A program made the translations under genes and the position numbers. Shown in pieces: positions 1 to 6,104 of a stretch of 13,042 bases of DNA (position 1 is its first letter; every line of letters begins with the position of its first letter). This DNA is from Stenotrophobium sp050739895 (GTDB lineage Bacteria > Pseudomonadota > Gammaproteobacteria > Nevskiales > Nevskiaceae), in assembly GCA_050739895.1 (NCBI GenBank), contig JBOICK010000034.1, forward strand, positions 1-13,042, read 5' to 3'. The notes beneath the pieces are model-generated. The model was not told the origin of the DNA, ran no database searches, and saw only the letters and a list, made by a program, of their open reading frames with translations.

Positions 1-86
1 GCTTCTACAACCCAGCCCGATTGCATTCCGCTCTCGGCTACTTGTCACCCAACGACTATGCAGCCAAACTGAAACACGCTGCTTGA
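1..86 (+). CDS. IS3-family transposase (OrfB, integrase core), C-terminal end only
   Basis: Reading from base 3 in this frame gives FYNPARLHSALGYLSPNDYA followed by AKLKHAA and a TGA stop at 84-86. The pattern F/YN..R.HSALGY.SP..Y/F is the usual C-terminal end of the DDE integrase core in IS3-family transposases, just after the catalytic glutamate region. This protein would cut and join the element ends during copy-out-paste-in transposition. Only 27 residues are visible because the window begins inside the gene, so it cannot be said whether the full gene is intact. Family assignment from this motif is fairly safe; the subgroup is not determined. Confidence 0.75.
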   Translation, partial: FYNPARLHSALGYLSPNDYAAKLKHAA

Positions 87-126
87 CCCGCCGCTTTATG
101 GCGTCCGATCTCAGGGGGCAGGTTCA
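1..126 (+). mobile_element. right end of an IS3-family insertion sequence (cut by window edge)
   Basis: The segment holds the last codons of an IS3-type transposase, and about 40 bp after its stop comes a run that reads, on the minus strand, TGAACCTGCCCCC. This resembles the TG-starting, C-rich terminal inverted repeats of several IS3-family elements, so the element probably ends near 126. The left end lies outside the window, so neither the mate of this repeat nor a target duplication can be checked. The nearby sequences GGGGGCAGGTTCACTTTT and CTGGGTCAGATTTAA also recall short repeats that accompany REP-associated transposases, so the exact boundary is uncertain. Confidence 0.6.
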
Positions 127-557
127 CTTTTCGATGCAAAAGCTGGGTCAGATTTAAGTGCACGCGGACATCCGTGGATCGCTGTCGCGGGAAACATCCC
201 GAGTTTGTGTTTACGTTCAAGGGAGCCCCGGTGACCAAGATCTACAACTCGGCATGGAAACGCGCACGACGGGATGCGGCAGCGGCTTATCCGCAGCGGA
301 TCGGAAGGGCCTGTCCCCGGGGCTTCAGCCGGATTAGGGTGCAGGACATGCGGCATACGTTTGGGCACCGACTACGGGCCAAGGATGTCAGTTTGGAAGA
401 CCGTCAGGATCTGCTGGGACACAAAAGTGGCAGGATCACGACCCACTATTCGGCGGCAGAAATTACCAAGCTGATCGCCTCAACGGAGAAGATCTGCCGC
501 ATGGGGTCCCGCAAAAGTCCCGCAGTGTCGATTTTGAGGGTGAGGGACTGCATCCAT

Positions 558-590
558 AAAAAATCCCTTGTTTCAGTAACAAAACAAGGG
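558..590 (-). terminator. rho-independent terminator of tRNA-Met
   Basis: On the minus strand, 8 nt after the CCA end of the tRNA, a 9-bp perfect stem (CCCTTGTTT at 565-573 against AAACAAGGG at 582-590) is followed by GA-free sequence ending in six consecutive T residues (558-563 in complement). Stem plus T-run on the tRNA's downstream side is the standard intrinsic terminator form. Confidence 0.8.
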
Positions 591-598
591 TTTGTGAT

Positions 599-630
599 TG
601 GTGGTGATGAGTGGAATCGAACCACCGACC
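599..630 (-). other. putative integration site (attB-like 3' half of tRNA-Met)
   Basis: Tyrosine recombinases of islands commonly use the 3' end of a tRNA gene, from the T-arm to CCA, as attachment core. Here such a 3' end faces an integrase fragment that ends within about 70 bp. The tRNA is intact, as expected if the island restored it on integration. No second copy of the T-arm/CCA segment lies inside the window, so the exact core is unproven. Confidence 0.35.
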
Positions 631-675
631 TCGGCATTATGAGTGCCACGCTCTAACCGTCTGAGCTACATCACC
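599..675 (-). tRNA. tRNA-Met (anticodon CAT), elongator type
   Basis: The minus strand folds into a complete 77-nt cloverleaf: acceptor GGTGATG/CATCACC, D-arm GCTC/GAGC, anticodon stem TGGCA/TGCCG with loop CTCATAA, five-nt variable region, T-arm GGTGG/CCACT with loop TTCGATT, discriminator A and an encoded CCA. The anticodon is CAT. The G1-C72 pair rules out initiator tRNA, which has an unpaired first position. An isoleucine tRNA with lysidine at position 34 has the same encoded anticodon and cannot be fully excluded, but the sequence resembles elongator methionine tRNA more closely. Its 3' end faces the integrase remnant. Confidence 0.93.
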
Positions 676-689
676 ATTTGAGGGCGCGC

Positions 690-718
690 ATTGTAAGTTG
701 TTGCCGCGGTGGCGTAAA
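690..718 (-). promoter_or_regulatory. sigma-70 promoter of tRNA-Met with GC-rich discriminator
   Basis: Reading the minus strand, TTTACG (complement of 713-718) and TACAAT (complement of 690-695) are separated by 17 nt. The -10 box matches consensus at 5 of 6 positions and the -35 at 4 of 6. It is followed by GCGCGCCCT, a GC-rich discriminator typical of stringently controlled stable-RNA promoters. The tRNA begins 15 nt after the -10 box, so the leader is short. Confidence 0.7.
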
Positions 719-843
719 CGATGGCTGTCCGGAAGGTTGTTCTGGCACAACATTTTTCAAAGATGAATATTATTGGTTACAGTTTGCGGTTGGCGCGACA
801 AGCGCCTGCTTCCTGAAATCCCGAAACCCTGGACTTCCGCACT

Positions 844-2418
844 ATGCAGCGACGTGACTTTTTGAAATCTGCCCTGGCGGTTGCGGCGGCAAGCGTGCCG
901 TTGCAGGACCTGTTGGCGGCCTCGTCCGGTGCGCAGCCGTTCGACTACGCGTGGCTCAAGGGCCATGCGCGCGCCTTGGCGGGCAAGGTTTATCTGCCGC
1001 CTTCGAGGGAGTTGCCGACTGCGCTGGCCGGATTGGACTATGACCAGTTCCAGTCGATCCGATTTCGGCCCGAACATGCGCTGTGGGCGGACAAGGATCT
1101 GAATTTCCGCATCCAGTTTTTTCACCTCGGGTACAGCTACCGCGAGGCAGTGCGACTGCACGAAGTGGTGAACGGCCAGGCACGGCCGCTGGCTTACGAC
1201 CCCGGCATGTTCGACCTGAGCAAGAGCGGCGTGTCCGCACGCTCATTGCCGCGCAATCTGGGCTATGCCGGATTGCGGATGAATTTCCATACGGACTGGG
1301 GTTCGGATCTCGCGGTGTTTCTCGGCGCCAGCTATTTTCGTGCCGTGGGATCGAGCAAACAGTACGGCTTGTCCGCGCGCGGTCTGGCAATCGATACCGG
1401 TATGGGCCGGCCGGAGGAATTCCCGGTCTTTACCGCGTTCTGGCTGGAGCGGCCGACAGCCGACGCGACGCGCCTGACGATTTACGCATTGCTGGATTCG
1501 CCTAGCGTCACCGGCGCTTATCGTTTCGACATTGCGCCCGGCGAGCCGCTGGTCATGGATGTGGACGCCGCGCTGTATCCGCGCAAGTCGATAGCGCGTC
1601 TGGGCGTCGCACCGCTGACCAGCATGTACCTGTTCGGCGAGAACGACCGCCGCATGGCGACCGACTGGCGCCCTGAGATCCATGATTCCGATGGATTATC
1701 GATCGATACCGGTACTGATGAATGGATCTGGCGGCCGCTGGTCAATCCCACCGGCGTGAGGGTGAATTCCTATATGGATGAAAACCCTCACGGCTATGGC
1801 CTGATGCAGCGCGATCGGAATTTCGATCATTATCAGGACGACGGCGTTTTTTACGAGCGGCGGCCGAGCCTGTGGGTGCAGCCCAAAGCGATTCCCGATC
1901 ATCCCTGGGGCAAAGGTGCGGTGCAACTGGTCGAATTGCCTGCGCCCGACGAGACTTACGACAACATCGTGGCTTACTGGAATCCGGCTGAGCAGCCGCA
2001 GCCGGGGCAGGAACTATTGTTCAGCTATCGCATGTCCTGGGGTGAGCGCATGCCGGCGCAATCACCGTTGGCGCAGGTGGTGGCGACGCGCACCGGCGTC
2101 GGCGGCGTCATCGGGCAAAAGCGCAAATATTTTTCTAGGCGCTTCGTGATCGATTTCAGCGGGGGCGATCTGGTGCAACTGGCGCGCGACGCCAAGGTGG
2201 AGCCGGTGATCCAGGCTTCGCGCGGCAGCGTCGAGATCACTTCGGCACGGCCGCTGTTAGAGATCAACGGCTATCGCGCCATGTTCGATCTCAAGCCCAC
2301 CGACGGCAGTACCGAGCCTATCGATCTCCGGCTCTACTTGCGTCTCAAGGACCAGCCGCTGACCGAAACCTGGAGCTATCAGTGGGTGCCCCCGCCAGTG
2401 GCTGAGCGGAATTTCTGA
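844..2418 (+). CDS. opgD: OpgD/MdoD-type periplasmic glucan (osmoregulated periplasmic glucan) protein
   Basis: This 524-residue protein belongs to the OpgG/OpgD family. It shapes the linear beta-1,2-glucan backbone of osmoregulated periplasmic glucans in the periplasm; E. coli OpgD has been described as a beta-1,2-glucanase. Residues 1-28 are a Tat signal (RRDFLK followed by an alanine-rich stretch), which distinguishes OpgD from Sec-exported OpgG. Family motifs include FLGASYFRA (159-167), QYGLSARGLAID (173-184), FTAFW (196-200), EIHDSD (278-283), FDHYQD (327-332), RPSLWVEP-like RPSLWVQP (340-347), WGKG, VMATRTG-like VVATRTG and DFSGGDL. Aligned from memory to the E. coli protein, the two catalytic aspartates correspond to D281 and D373, both present. 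The length is close to the E. coli protein. No glycosyltransferase opgH lies in the window. The start ATG has only a weak Shine-Dalgarno (GGA), but the Tat motif fixes it. No convincing promoter is seen in 719-843. Confidence 0.93.
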   Translation: MQRRDFLKSALAVAAASVPLQDLLAASSGAQPFDYAWLKGHARALAGKVYLPPSRELPTALAGLDYDQFQSIRFRPEHALWADKDLNFRIQFFHLGYSYREAVRLHEVVNGQARPLAYDPGMFDLSKSGVSARSLPRNLGYAGLRMNFHTDWGSDLAVFLGASYFRAVGSSKQYGLSARGLAIDTGMGRPEEFPVFTAFWLERPTADATRLTIYALLDSPSVTGAYRFDIAPGEPLVMDVDAALYPRKSIARLGVAPLTSMYLFGENDRRMATDWRPEIHDSDGLSIDTGTDEWIWRPLVNPTGVRVNSYMDENPHGYGLMQRDRNFDHYQDDGVFYERRPSLWVQPKAIPDHPWGKGAVQLVELPAPDETYDNIVAYWNPAEQPQPGQELLFSYRMSWGERMPAQSPLAQVVATRTGVGGVIGQKRKYFSRRFVIDFSGGDLVQLARDAKVEPVIQASRGSVEITSARPLLEINGYRAMFDLKPTDGSTEPIDLRLYLRLKDQPLTETWSYQWVPPPVAERNF

Positions 2419-2436
2419 GCTGGTATTTCAAACCCC

Positions 2437-2440
2437 GGAG
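2437..2440 (+). promoter_or_regulatory. ribosome binding site for the GTG-started coiled-coil/SH3 gene
   Basis: GGAG lies 6 nt before the GTG at 2447. The spacing is good and supports GTG as the start, which in turn gives a clean signal peptide. Confidence 0.65.
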
Positions 2441-2446
2441 ACCGTT

Positions 2447-3382
2447 GTGGTTAAACGCATTCTCAGCACACTTGTTTGCATCCCGCTGCTGGCGGCCTCG
2501 ATGGCAGACGCTGCGGCACAGGACGACGGCGCACCAATGTCTGCAGCATCCACGCCGGTGCTTACAGACTCCGGCACCGGCGGCAATGCTCCGCCTCAGG
2601 CGTCCAATCCGCCCGCTCCGGCGATTACTCCGATCCAATTGATGGATGCCGCAATCAAGAAGCAGCAGGCCGCGGAACAGTCGATCAGTGCCCTGCAGGC
2701 GATCGTGAGCGGCAAAACGGCGCAGATCGTCGTGCTCAGGCAGCAACTCGATCAGGCTGAGCAGGAAAAGTCGAGCCTGCAAGGACAGCTGATGTCCGCG
2801 CAGGTGGATCAGGCCATGATGCAGAAATCAGTGCTGGAGATTGCAGCGTTACGCAAACAACTCGGCCAAGCCACTGCCGACAAGCTGCGCCTGCAGGCCC
2901 AGGCGTCGTCGTTGAACCCGGCTGTGTCTCAGGCAGCAGCTTGCGACAGGAGTCTCGTCGCGAAAATCAATATGCAACAGGCCACGATTGTCGATCTGAC
3001 GCGACAGTTGCAGCAGGCCCGCGCCAGCAGTGCATTGGCTTCGCGCGCAGCGGTTGTCGCCACCGCTGCTTCGAGCCCGGAGGCCTCCGATCCGGTGGCT
3101 GTGAAGATCAGGCAGATGGAACAGGTCGTTACGCCCGGTACGATTCAGAGCAGCCCAGTTCAGGGCGCCATCGATCACACGCCAGTTCACCGGTTTCATA
3201 TCGGCGATACGGTCAGCGTCGATGCCCGGACCGATACGGTTGATTCGCCGATGACCCGGATCAAGACCGGTCAAATCCAGGCGGGCTCCAAAGTCAGCGT
3301 CATCTCCGCCCCCAGCGGCGCTCCCGGCTGGTACCTCGTGGTCTTGCCGTCCAGGACCACGGCCTGGATTTTTCTGAGGTAA
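2447..3382 (+). CDS. exported coiled-coil protein with C-terminal SH3-like domain, unknown function
   Basis: I do not recognise a named family for this 311-residue protein. It starts with a signal peptide (MVKRILSTLVCIPLLAASMA, probable cleavage near residues 22-24). There is no lipobox around C11, so it is predicted to be soluble in the periplasm. A Pro/Ala/Ser-rich spacer (25-62) leads to a Gln/Ala/Leu-rich coiled coil (about 66-158) and a shorter helical stretch (172-192). After an Ala/Ser-rich linker, residues 250-311 resemble a bacterial SH3 (SH3b) fold: a GDTVSV strand, TGQIQAGSKVSV, GWYLVVLPS and a final TAWIFLR. SH3b domains often bind peptidoglycan or peptides. The gene follows opgD by 28 bp on the same strand, so co-transcription is likely and an envelope role is inferred. 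Its stop lies 5 bp from the convergent ychF stop. Confidence 0.75.
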   Translation: MVKRILSTLVCIPLLAASMADAAAQDDGAPMSAASTPVLTDSGTGGNAPPQASNPPAPAITPIQLMDAAIKKQQAAEQSISALQAIVSGKTAQIVVLRQQLDQAEQEKSSLQGQLMSAQVDQAMMQKSVLEIAALRKQLGQATADKLRLQAQASSLNPAVSQAAACDRSLVAKINMQQATIVDLTRQLQQARASSALASRAAVVATAASSPEASDPVAVKIRQMEQVVTPGTIQSSPVQGAIDHTPVHRFHIGDTVSVDARTDTVDSPMTRIKTGQIQAGSKVSVISAPSGAPGWYLVVLPSRTTAWIFLR

Positions 3383-3387
3383 TCGGC

Positions 3388-4479
3388 TCAGACGTTGAAG
3401 CGGAAGTGCATGACATCGCCTTCATGCACGATGTAGTCCTTGCCTTCGAGCCGCCATTTGCCGGCTTCCTTGGCGCCGGCTTCGCCCTTGTACTGGATGA
3501 AGTCGTTGTAGCCGATGACTTCGGCGCGGATGAAACCTTTCTCGAAATCAGTGTGGATCACGCCTGCGGCTTGTGGTCCGGTGGCGCCGACCTTGACCGT
3601 CCACGCGCGCACTTCCTGCACACCAGCGGTGAAGTAGGTTTGCAGGCCGAGCAGGTCGTAGGCGCTGCGGATCACGCGGTTCAGGCCGGGTTCTTCAAGG
3701 CCCAGGGAATCGAGGAAGTCTTTCTTGTCGGCTTCATCAAGCAGGGCGATCTCGGCTTCGATCTGGGCGCAGACGATGACTAAGCTGGCGTTTTCCTTGG
3801 CTGCCAGCGCTTTCACGCGCTCGACGTATTCGTTGCCACCGAGGCCCGCTTCATCGACGTTGGCGATGTAGAGACCGGGCTTGGCGGTGATCAGTTGCAG
3901 CTCCTTCACGATCAGTTTTTCGTCCGCATCGAGGCTCATGCTGCGCACGGCATTGCCGGCATCCAGATGCGCCTGCACGCGCGTGAGGCAGGCGCTGCGG
4001 GCGATGGCTTCGGCATTGCCGCTCTTGGCGAGCTTGTTGGAACGCTCCAGCGATTTGGTGACGCGATCAAGGTCGGCCAGTGCCAGCTCGGTGCCGATCA
4101 CTTCGATGTCGCGGATTGGATCGACGTGATCCATCACGTGGATGACGTCGTCGTTCACAAAGCAGCGCACCACGTGGGCGATGGCGTCCGTGTCGCGGAT
4201 GTGCGACAGAAAGGCATTGCCCTTGCCCTTGCCTTCGCTGGCGCCTTCGACAAGGCCGGCGATATCGACGAACTCGACGGTTGCCGGCAGCACGCGCTGC
4301 GGTTTCACAATCAGAGACAGCGCATCAAGTCGCGCATCCGGCACGCCGACGACACCGACGTTGGGATCGATGGTGCAGAACGGATAGTTCTCCGCGGCGA
4401 TCTGTGCTTTTGTGAGCGCATTGAACAGAGTGGATTTGCCGACGTTGGGCAGGCCGACGATGCCGCACTGGATTCCCAT
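3388..4479 (-). CDS. ychF: ribosome-binding ATPase YchF (Obg-related OLA1 family)
   Basis: The 363-residue protein matches YchF, a universally conserved Obg-family P-loop NTPase that prefers ATP and associates with ribosomes, with a reported role in stress response. The Walker A/G1 box is GLPNVGKST (9-17), the G3 region is DIAGLVEGAS (72-81) and the G4 box is NVDE (207-210). NxxE in place of NKxD is the hallmark of ATP preference. A helical insertion follows G3, and a TGS domain occupies about residues 280-361, ending in the typical VMHFRFNV. The open frame extends 27 codons further upstream, but the ATG at 4479 is chosen because MGIQCGIVGLPNVGKST is the conserved N-terminus and an AAGGA lies 8 nt before it. 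It is downstream of pth (26-bp gap) and probably in the rplY-pth-ychF operon. Confidence 0.97.
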   Translation of the reverse strand: MGIQCGIVGLPNVGKSTLFNALTKAQIAAENYPFCTIDPNVGVVGVPDARLDALSLIVKPQRVLPATVEFVDIAGLVEGASEGKGKGNAFLSHIRDTDAIAHVVRCFVNDDVIHVMDHVDPIRDIEVIGTELALADLDRVTKSLERSNKLAKSGNAEAIARSACLTRVQAHLDAGNAVRSMSLDADEKLIVKELQLITAKPGLYIANVDEAGLGGNEYVERVKALAAKENASLVIVCAQIEAEIALLDEADKKDFLDSLGLEEPGLNRVIRSAYDLLGLQTYFTAGVQEVRAWTVKVGATGPQAAGVIHTDFEKGFIRAEVIGYNDFIQYKGEAGAKEAGKWRLEGKDYIVHEGDVMHFRFNV

Positions 4480-4487
4480 TTTTATTG

Positions 4488-4492
4488 TCCTT
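4488..4492 (-). promoter_or_regulatory. ribosome binding site that sets the ychF start
   Basis: On the minus strand AAGGA lies 8 nt before the ATG at 4479. It favours this start over the in-frame upstream start at 4560, which would lie inside pth. Confidence 0.7.
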
Positions 4493-4505
4493 GTAAAACC
4501 TGAAA

Positions 4506-5084
4506 TTAGCGGGGGCTGTGCAATTGCAGCACGGCCTTGTCCCAGGATTGTGTCAGCCACACCGGCATGACCGCAGCGGCGGCGGCGATGGAGTCCACGA
4601 TCAGGACTTCATCGGCTTTCGACGGCCGGCCCAGTACATAGTCCAGCACCTGGTCCTTGTGGCCGGGGTGACCGATGCCGATGCGCAGGCGCAGATATTC
4701 GGCGCCGAGATGCTGATGCACGGAGCGCAGGCCGTTGTGTCCGCCGTGCCCGCCGCCGACTTTGAGCCTCGCGGTGCCAGCGGGCAGGTCCAGTTCGTCG
4801 TGCGCGACCAGAATATCTGCGGGAGCGATCTTGTAGAACTGTGCCAACCTCTGGATCGCTTCGCCGCTGAGGTTCATGAAGGTTGCAGGCTTGAGCATCA
4901 GTACTTCTGATTCGCCGATGCGCACGCGCGCCAATTCACCACGGAACCTCGACTCGACACGAAAATTGCCGCGATGCTGCGCAGCCAGTTGCTCGACAAA
5001 CCAGAAGCCTGAGTTATGCCGTGTGCGTGCATATTCGGCGCCCGGGTTGCCGAGGCCGACGATGGCGTGCAATTTCTCCGTCAT
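4506..5084 (-). CDS. pth: peptidyl-tRNA hydrolase
   Basis: This 192-residue cytoplasmic enzyme releases tRNA from prematurely dropped peptidyl-tRNAs and so recycles tRNA. The N-terminus IVGLGNPGAEYARTRHNSG is the Pth signature. The catalytic histidine is H23 (E. coli H20), and the other conserved active-site residues are present: N13, N71 in FMNLSG, D96 in HDELDLP, and H116/N117 in GGHNGLRS. The length is the usual one. The start has GAGG 5 nt upstream. Pth sits between rplY and ychF, an arrangement widespread in gammaproteobacteria and fitting a shared translation role. A strong hairpin lies just upstream of its ribosome binding site and may lower its expression relative to rplY. Confidence 0.97.
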   Translation of the reverse strand: MTEKLHAIVGLGNPGAEYARTRHNSGFWFVEQLAAQHRGNFRVESRFRGELARVRIGESEVLMLKPATFMNLSGEAIQRLAQFYKIAPADILVAHDELDLPAGTARLKVGGGHGGHNGLRSVHQHLGAEYLRLRIGIGHPGHKDQVLDYVLGRPSKADEVLIVDSIAAAAAVMPVWLTQSWDKAVLQLHSPR

Positions 5085-5103
5085 GACGACCTCTCAAACA
5101 AGA

Positions 5104-5137
5104 ACCCCGTCCGGCCACTTGCGCAGGCGGACGGGGT
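5104..5137 (-). terminator. strong hairpin between rplY and pth (partial terminator or processing site)
   Basis: A perfect 10-bp inverted repeat (ACCCCGTCCG at 5104-5113, CGGACGGGGT at 5128-5137, 14-nt loop) lies 18 nt after the rplY stop. On the minus strand it is followed by TCTTGTTTG, a weak T-rich stretch. It looks like an intrinsic terminator that may let some polymerase through to pth, or an mRNA stabiliser for the rplY 3' end. Confidence 0.6.
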
Positions 5138-5155
5138 AGTGTGCACCGGACCCGA

Positions 5156-5884
5156 TTACTTCTTCTTCGAGTCCTTGTCCTTCTCCTTCTTGGCGGCGGC
5201 GTCGGCCGCAGCCACTTCGGCAGGCGAGCGTTGCGCCGAGGTCGGCACTTCGGCGCTGGCGGGTGCTGCTGCATCATCTGCGGCTGCAACCGGCTCTTCT
5301 TCCACCACAGCGCGCGGCATGTGGATCGCGGCGACCGACTTGTCGTTGCCGTGCTTGAGTTCGATCAGCGTCACGCCAGCCGGCAGCTGCAGATGCGACA
5401 GGTGCACGGCATCATTGACATTGAGCGCCGACAGATCGGCGGTGATGAATTCCGGCAGGTCCTTGGGCAGGCACTCGACTTCGACCTGGTTGAGATGATG
5501 TTCGACGATGCCGCCGCCGGTCTTCACGCCCGGCGCGATGTCGGCGCCGCTGAAATGCAGCGGCACGTGCATGCGCAGCATGACGTCGGCCAGCACGCGC
5601 TGCAGGTCCATGTGCATGATGGTGTCATTCACCGGGTGGCGCAGCAGATCCTTGAGTACCACCTGCTGGCTGGTGCCATCGATATTGAGCATCAGGATGT
5701 GAGAATAGAACGCCTCGATCTTGAGGTGTTTCCACAGCTCGTTGTGATCCACCGCGATCGGCGCGGCCTGATCCTTGCCACCATAGAGGATGGCTGGAAC
5801 CTTGCCATCACGACGCAGGCGGCGGCTCGCACCAGTGCCCTTTGCCGTGCGTGTCACGGCGTTTAAGACAAATGCTTGTTTCAT
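5156..5884 (-). CDS. rplY: large ribosomal subunit protein bL25, long (Ctc/TL5) form
   Basis: This 242-residue protein binds 5S rRNA in the large subunit. Residues 1-94 form the L25 domain (KGTGASRRLRRDGKVPAILYGG near 15-36, ending around MHMDLQRV). Residues 95-190 form the second TL5/Ctc beta domain (HVPLHFSG, EVECLPKDLPEFITADLS, AVHLSHLQLPAGV). An acidic then lysine-rich tail (about 195-242, ending KKEKDKDSKKK) is low in complexity. E. coli has only the first domain of 94 residues; the longer form is common in other gammaproteobacteria. The open frame reaches further upstream, but the ATG at 5884 is chosen because MKQAFVLNAVTR is the expected N-terminus and GGAG lies 6 nt before it. It is the first gene of the probable rplY-pth-ychF operon. 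Confidence 0.95.
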   Translation of the reverse strand: MKQAFVLNAVTRTAKGTGASRRLRRDGKVPAILYGGKDQAAPIAVDHNELWKHLKIEAFYSHILMLNIDGTSQQVVLKDLLRHPVNDTIMHMDLQRVLADVMLRMHVPLHFSGADIAPGVKTGGGIVEHHLNQVEVECLPKDLPEFITADLSALNVNDAVHLSHLQLPAGVTLIELKHGNDKSVAAIHMPRAVVEEEPVAAADDAAAPASAEVPTSAQRSPAEVAAADAAAKKEKDKDSKKK

Positions 5885-5890
5885 GTAAAT

Positions 5891-5894
5891 CTCC
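5891..5894 (-). promoter_or_regulatory. ribosome binding site that sets the rplY start
   Basis: GGAG on the minus strand lies 6 nt before the ATG at 5884. It rules against the longer in-frame extension, which would also read through the promoter. Confidence 0.75.
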
Positions 5895-5914
5895 AAAAAA
5901 CGGAATGGCCCGTG

Positions 5915-5941
5915 ATCCGCGACCAGATACGGGGCGCGGAT
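5915..5941. repeat. inverted repeat over the rplY start site
   Basis: ATCCGCG (5915-5921) and CGCGGAT (5935-5941) form a 7-bp perfect inverted repeat with a 13-bp centre, spanning the predicted rplY transcription start and touching the -10 box. It could be an operator or a chance result of the GC-rich discriminator. Confidence 0.3.
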
Positions 5942-5968
5942 TCTACCCGAAAGTACCGGAGAAGTCGT
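5940..5968 (-). promoter_or_regulatory. rplY operon promoter with GC-rich discriminator
   Basis: On the minus strand TAGAAT (complement of 5940-5945) matches the -10 consensus at 5 of 6 positions and is followed by CCGCGCCCC. This context is nearly the same as at the tRNA-Gln and tRNA-Met promoters in this window. The -35 at 17-nt spacing (ACGACT) is poor. The predicted start is roughly 50 nt before the ATG. The repeated context, more than the -35, supports it. Confidence 0.5.
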
Positions 5969-6019
5969 AACCAACGGCGTTGGTGCGTCACCCGCTCTGT
6001 CTGGATGCAACGCAAAGAT

Positions 6020-6065
6020 TGTTATATAATATACACTATTATTAAATATATATAATAAAATATAA
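6020..6065. promoter_or_regulatory. AT-rich intergenic island between prs and rplY
   Basis: Only 3 of 46 bases are G or C, against a GC-rich surround. It contains two perfect TATAAT hexamers on the plus strand (6025-6030, 6051-6056) and, on the minus strand, a TTGTTA 17 nt before TTAATA. It lies 136 bp upstream of rplY and just past the prs stop. It shares two 11-mers with the island before lbcA/hemA. Possible roles are an UP element or second promoter for rplY, a binding site for a nucleoid protein, or the U-rich tail after prs. Confidence 0.45.
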
Positions 6066-6104
6066 CAAACTTGAAAGCGAATGACTGATCAGCGGGCGGT
6101 GTTT

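Larger units (their letters stand above)
174..656 (+). pseudogene. tyrosine recombinase (phage/island integrase), C-terminal catalytic fragment
   Basis: From a GTG at 174 the frame encodes about 110 residues that look like the C-terminal half of a tyrosine site-specific recombinase. HPEFVFTFKG is typical of the middle of the catalytic domain. RVQDMRHTF carries an H-x-x-R-like box near residue 60, LLGHKS the conserved histidine box, and THYS the presumed nucleophile tyrosine. The N-terminal DNA-binding domain and first catalytic arginine are missing, because the IS end and unrelated sequence precede the fragment. The open frame continues past the likely natural end (about 530) into the antisense strand of the tRNA gene. 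The tail GDEWNRTTDLGIMSATL is a translated tRNA complement, not protein. The upstream frame is open back to the transposase stop, which looks accidental. I infer a dead remnant of an island integrase that used the adjacent tRNA as its target. Confidence 0.8.

Noticed and set aside
743..759. TGGCAC resembling a sigma-54 promoter upstream of opgD
   Set aside because: The -12 GC dinucleotide is missing at the required spacing (TT is found), and sigma-54 promoters tolerate little change there.
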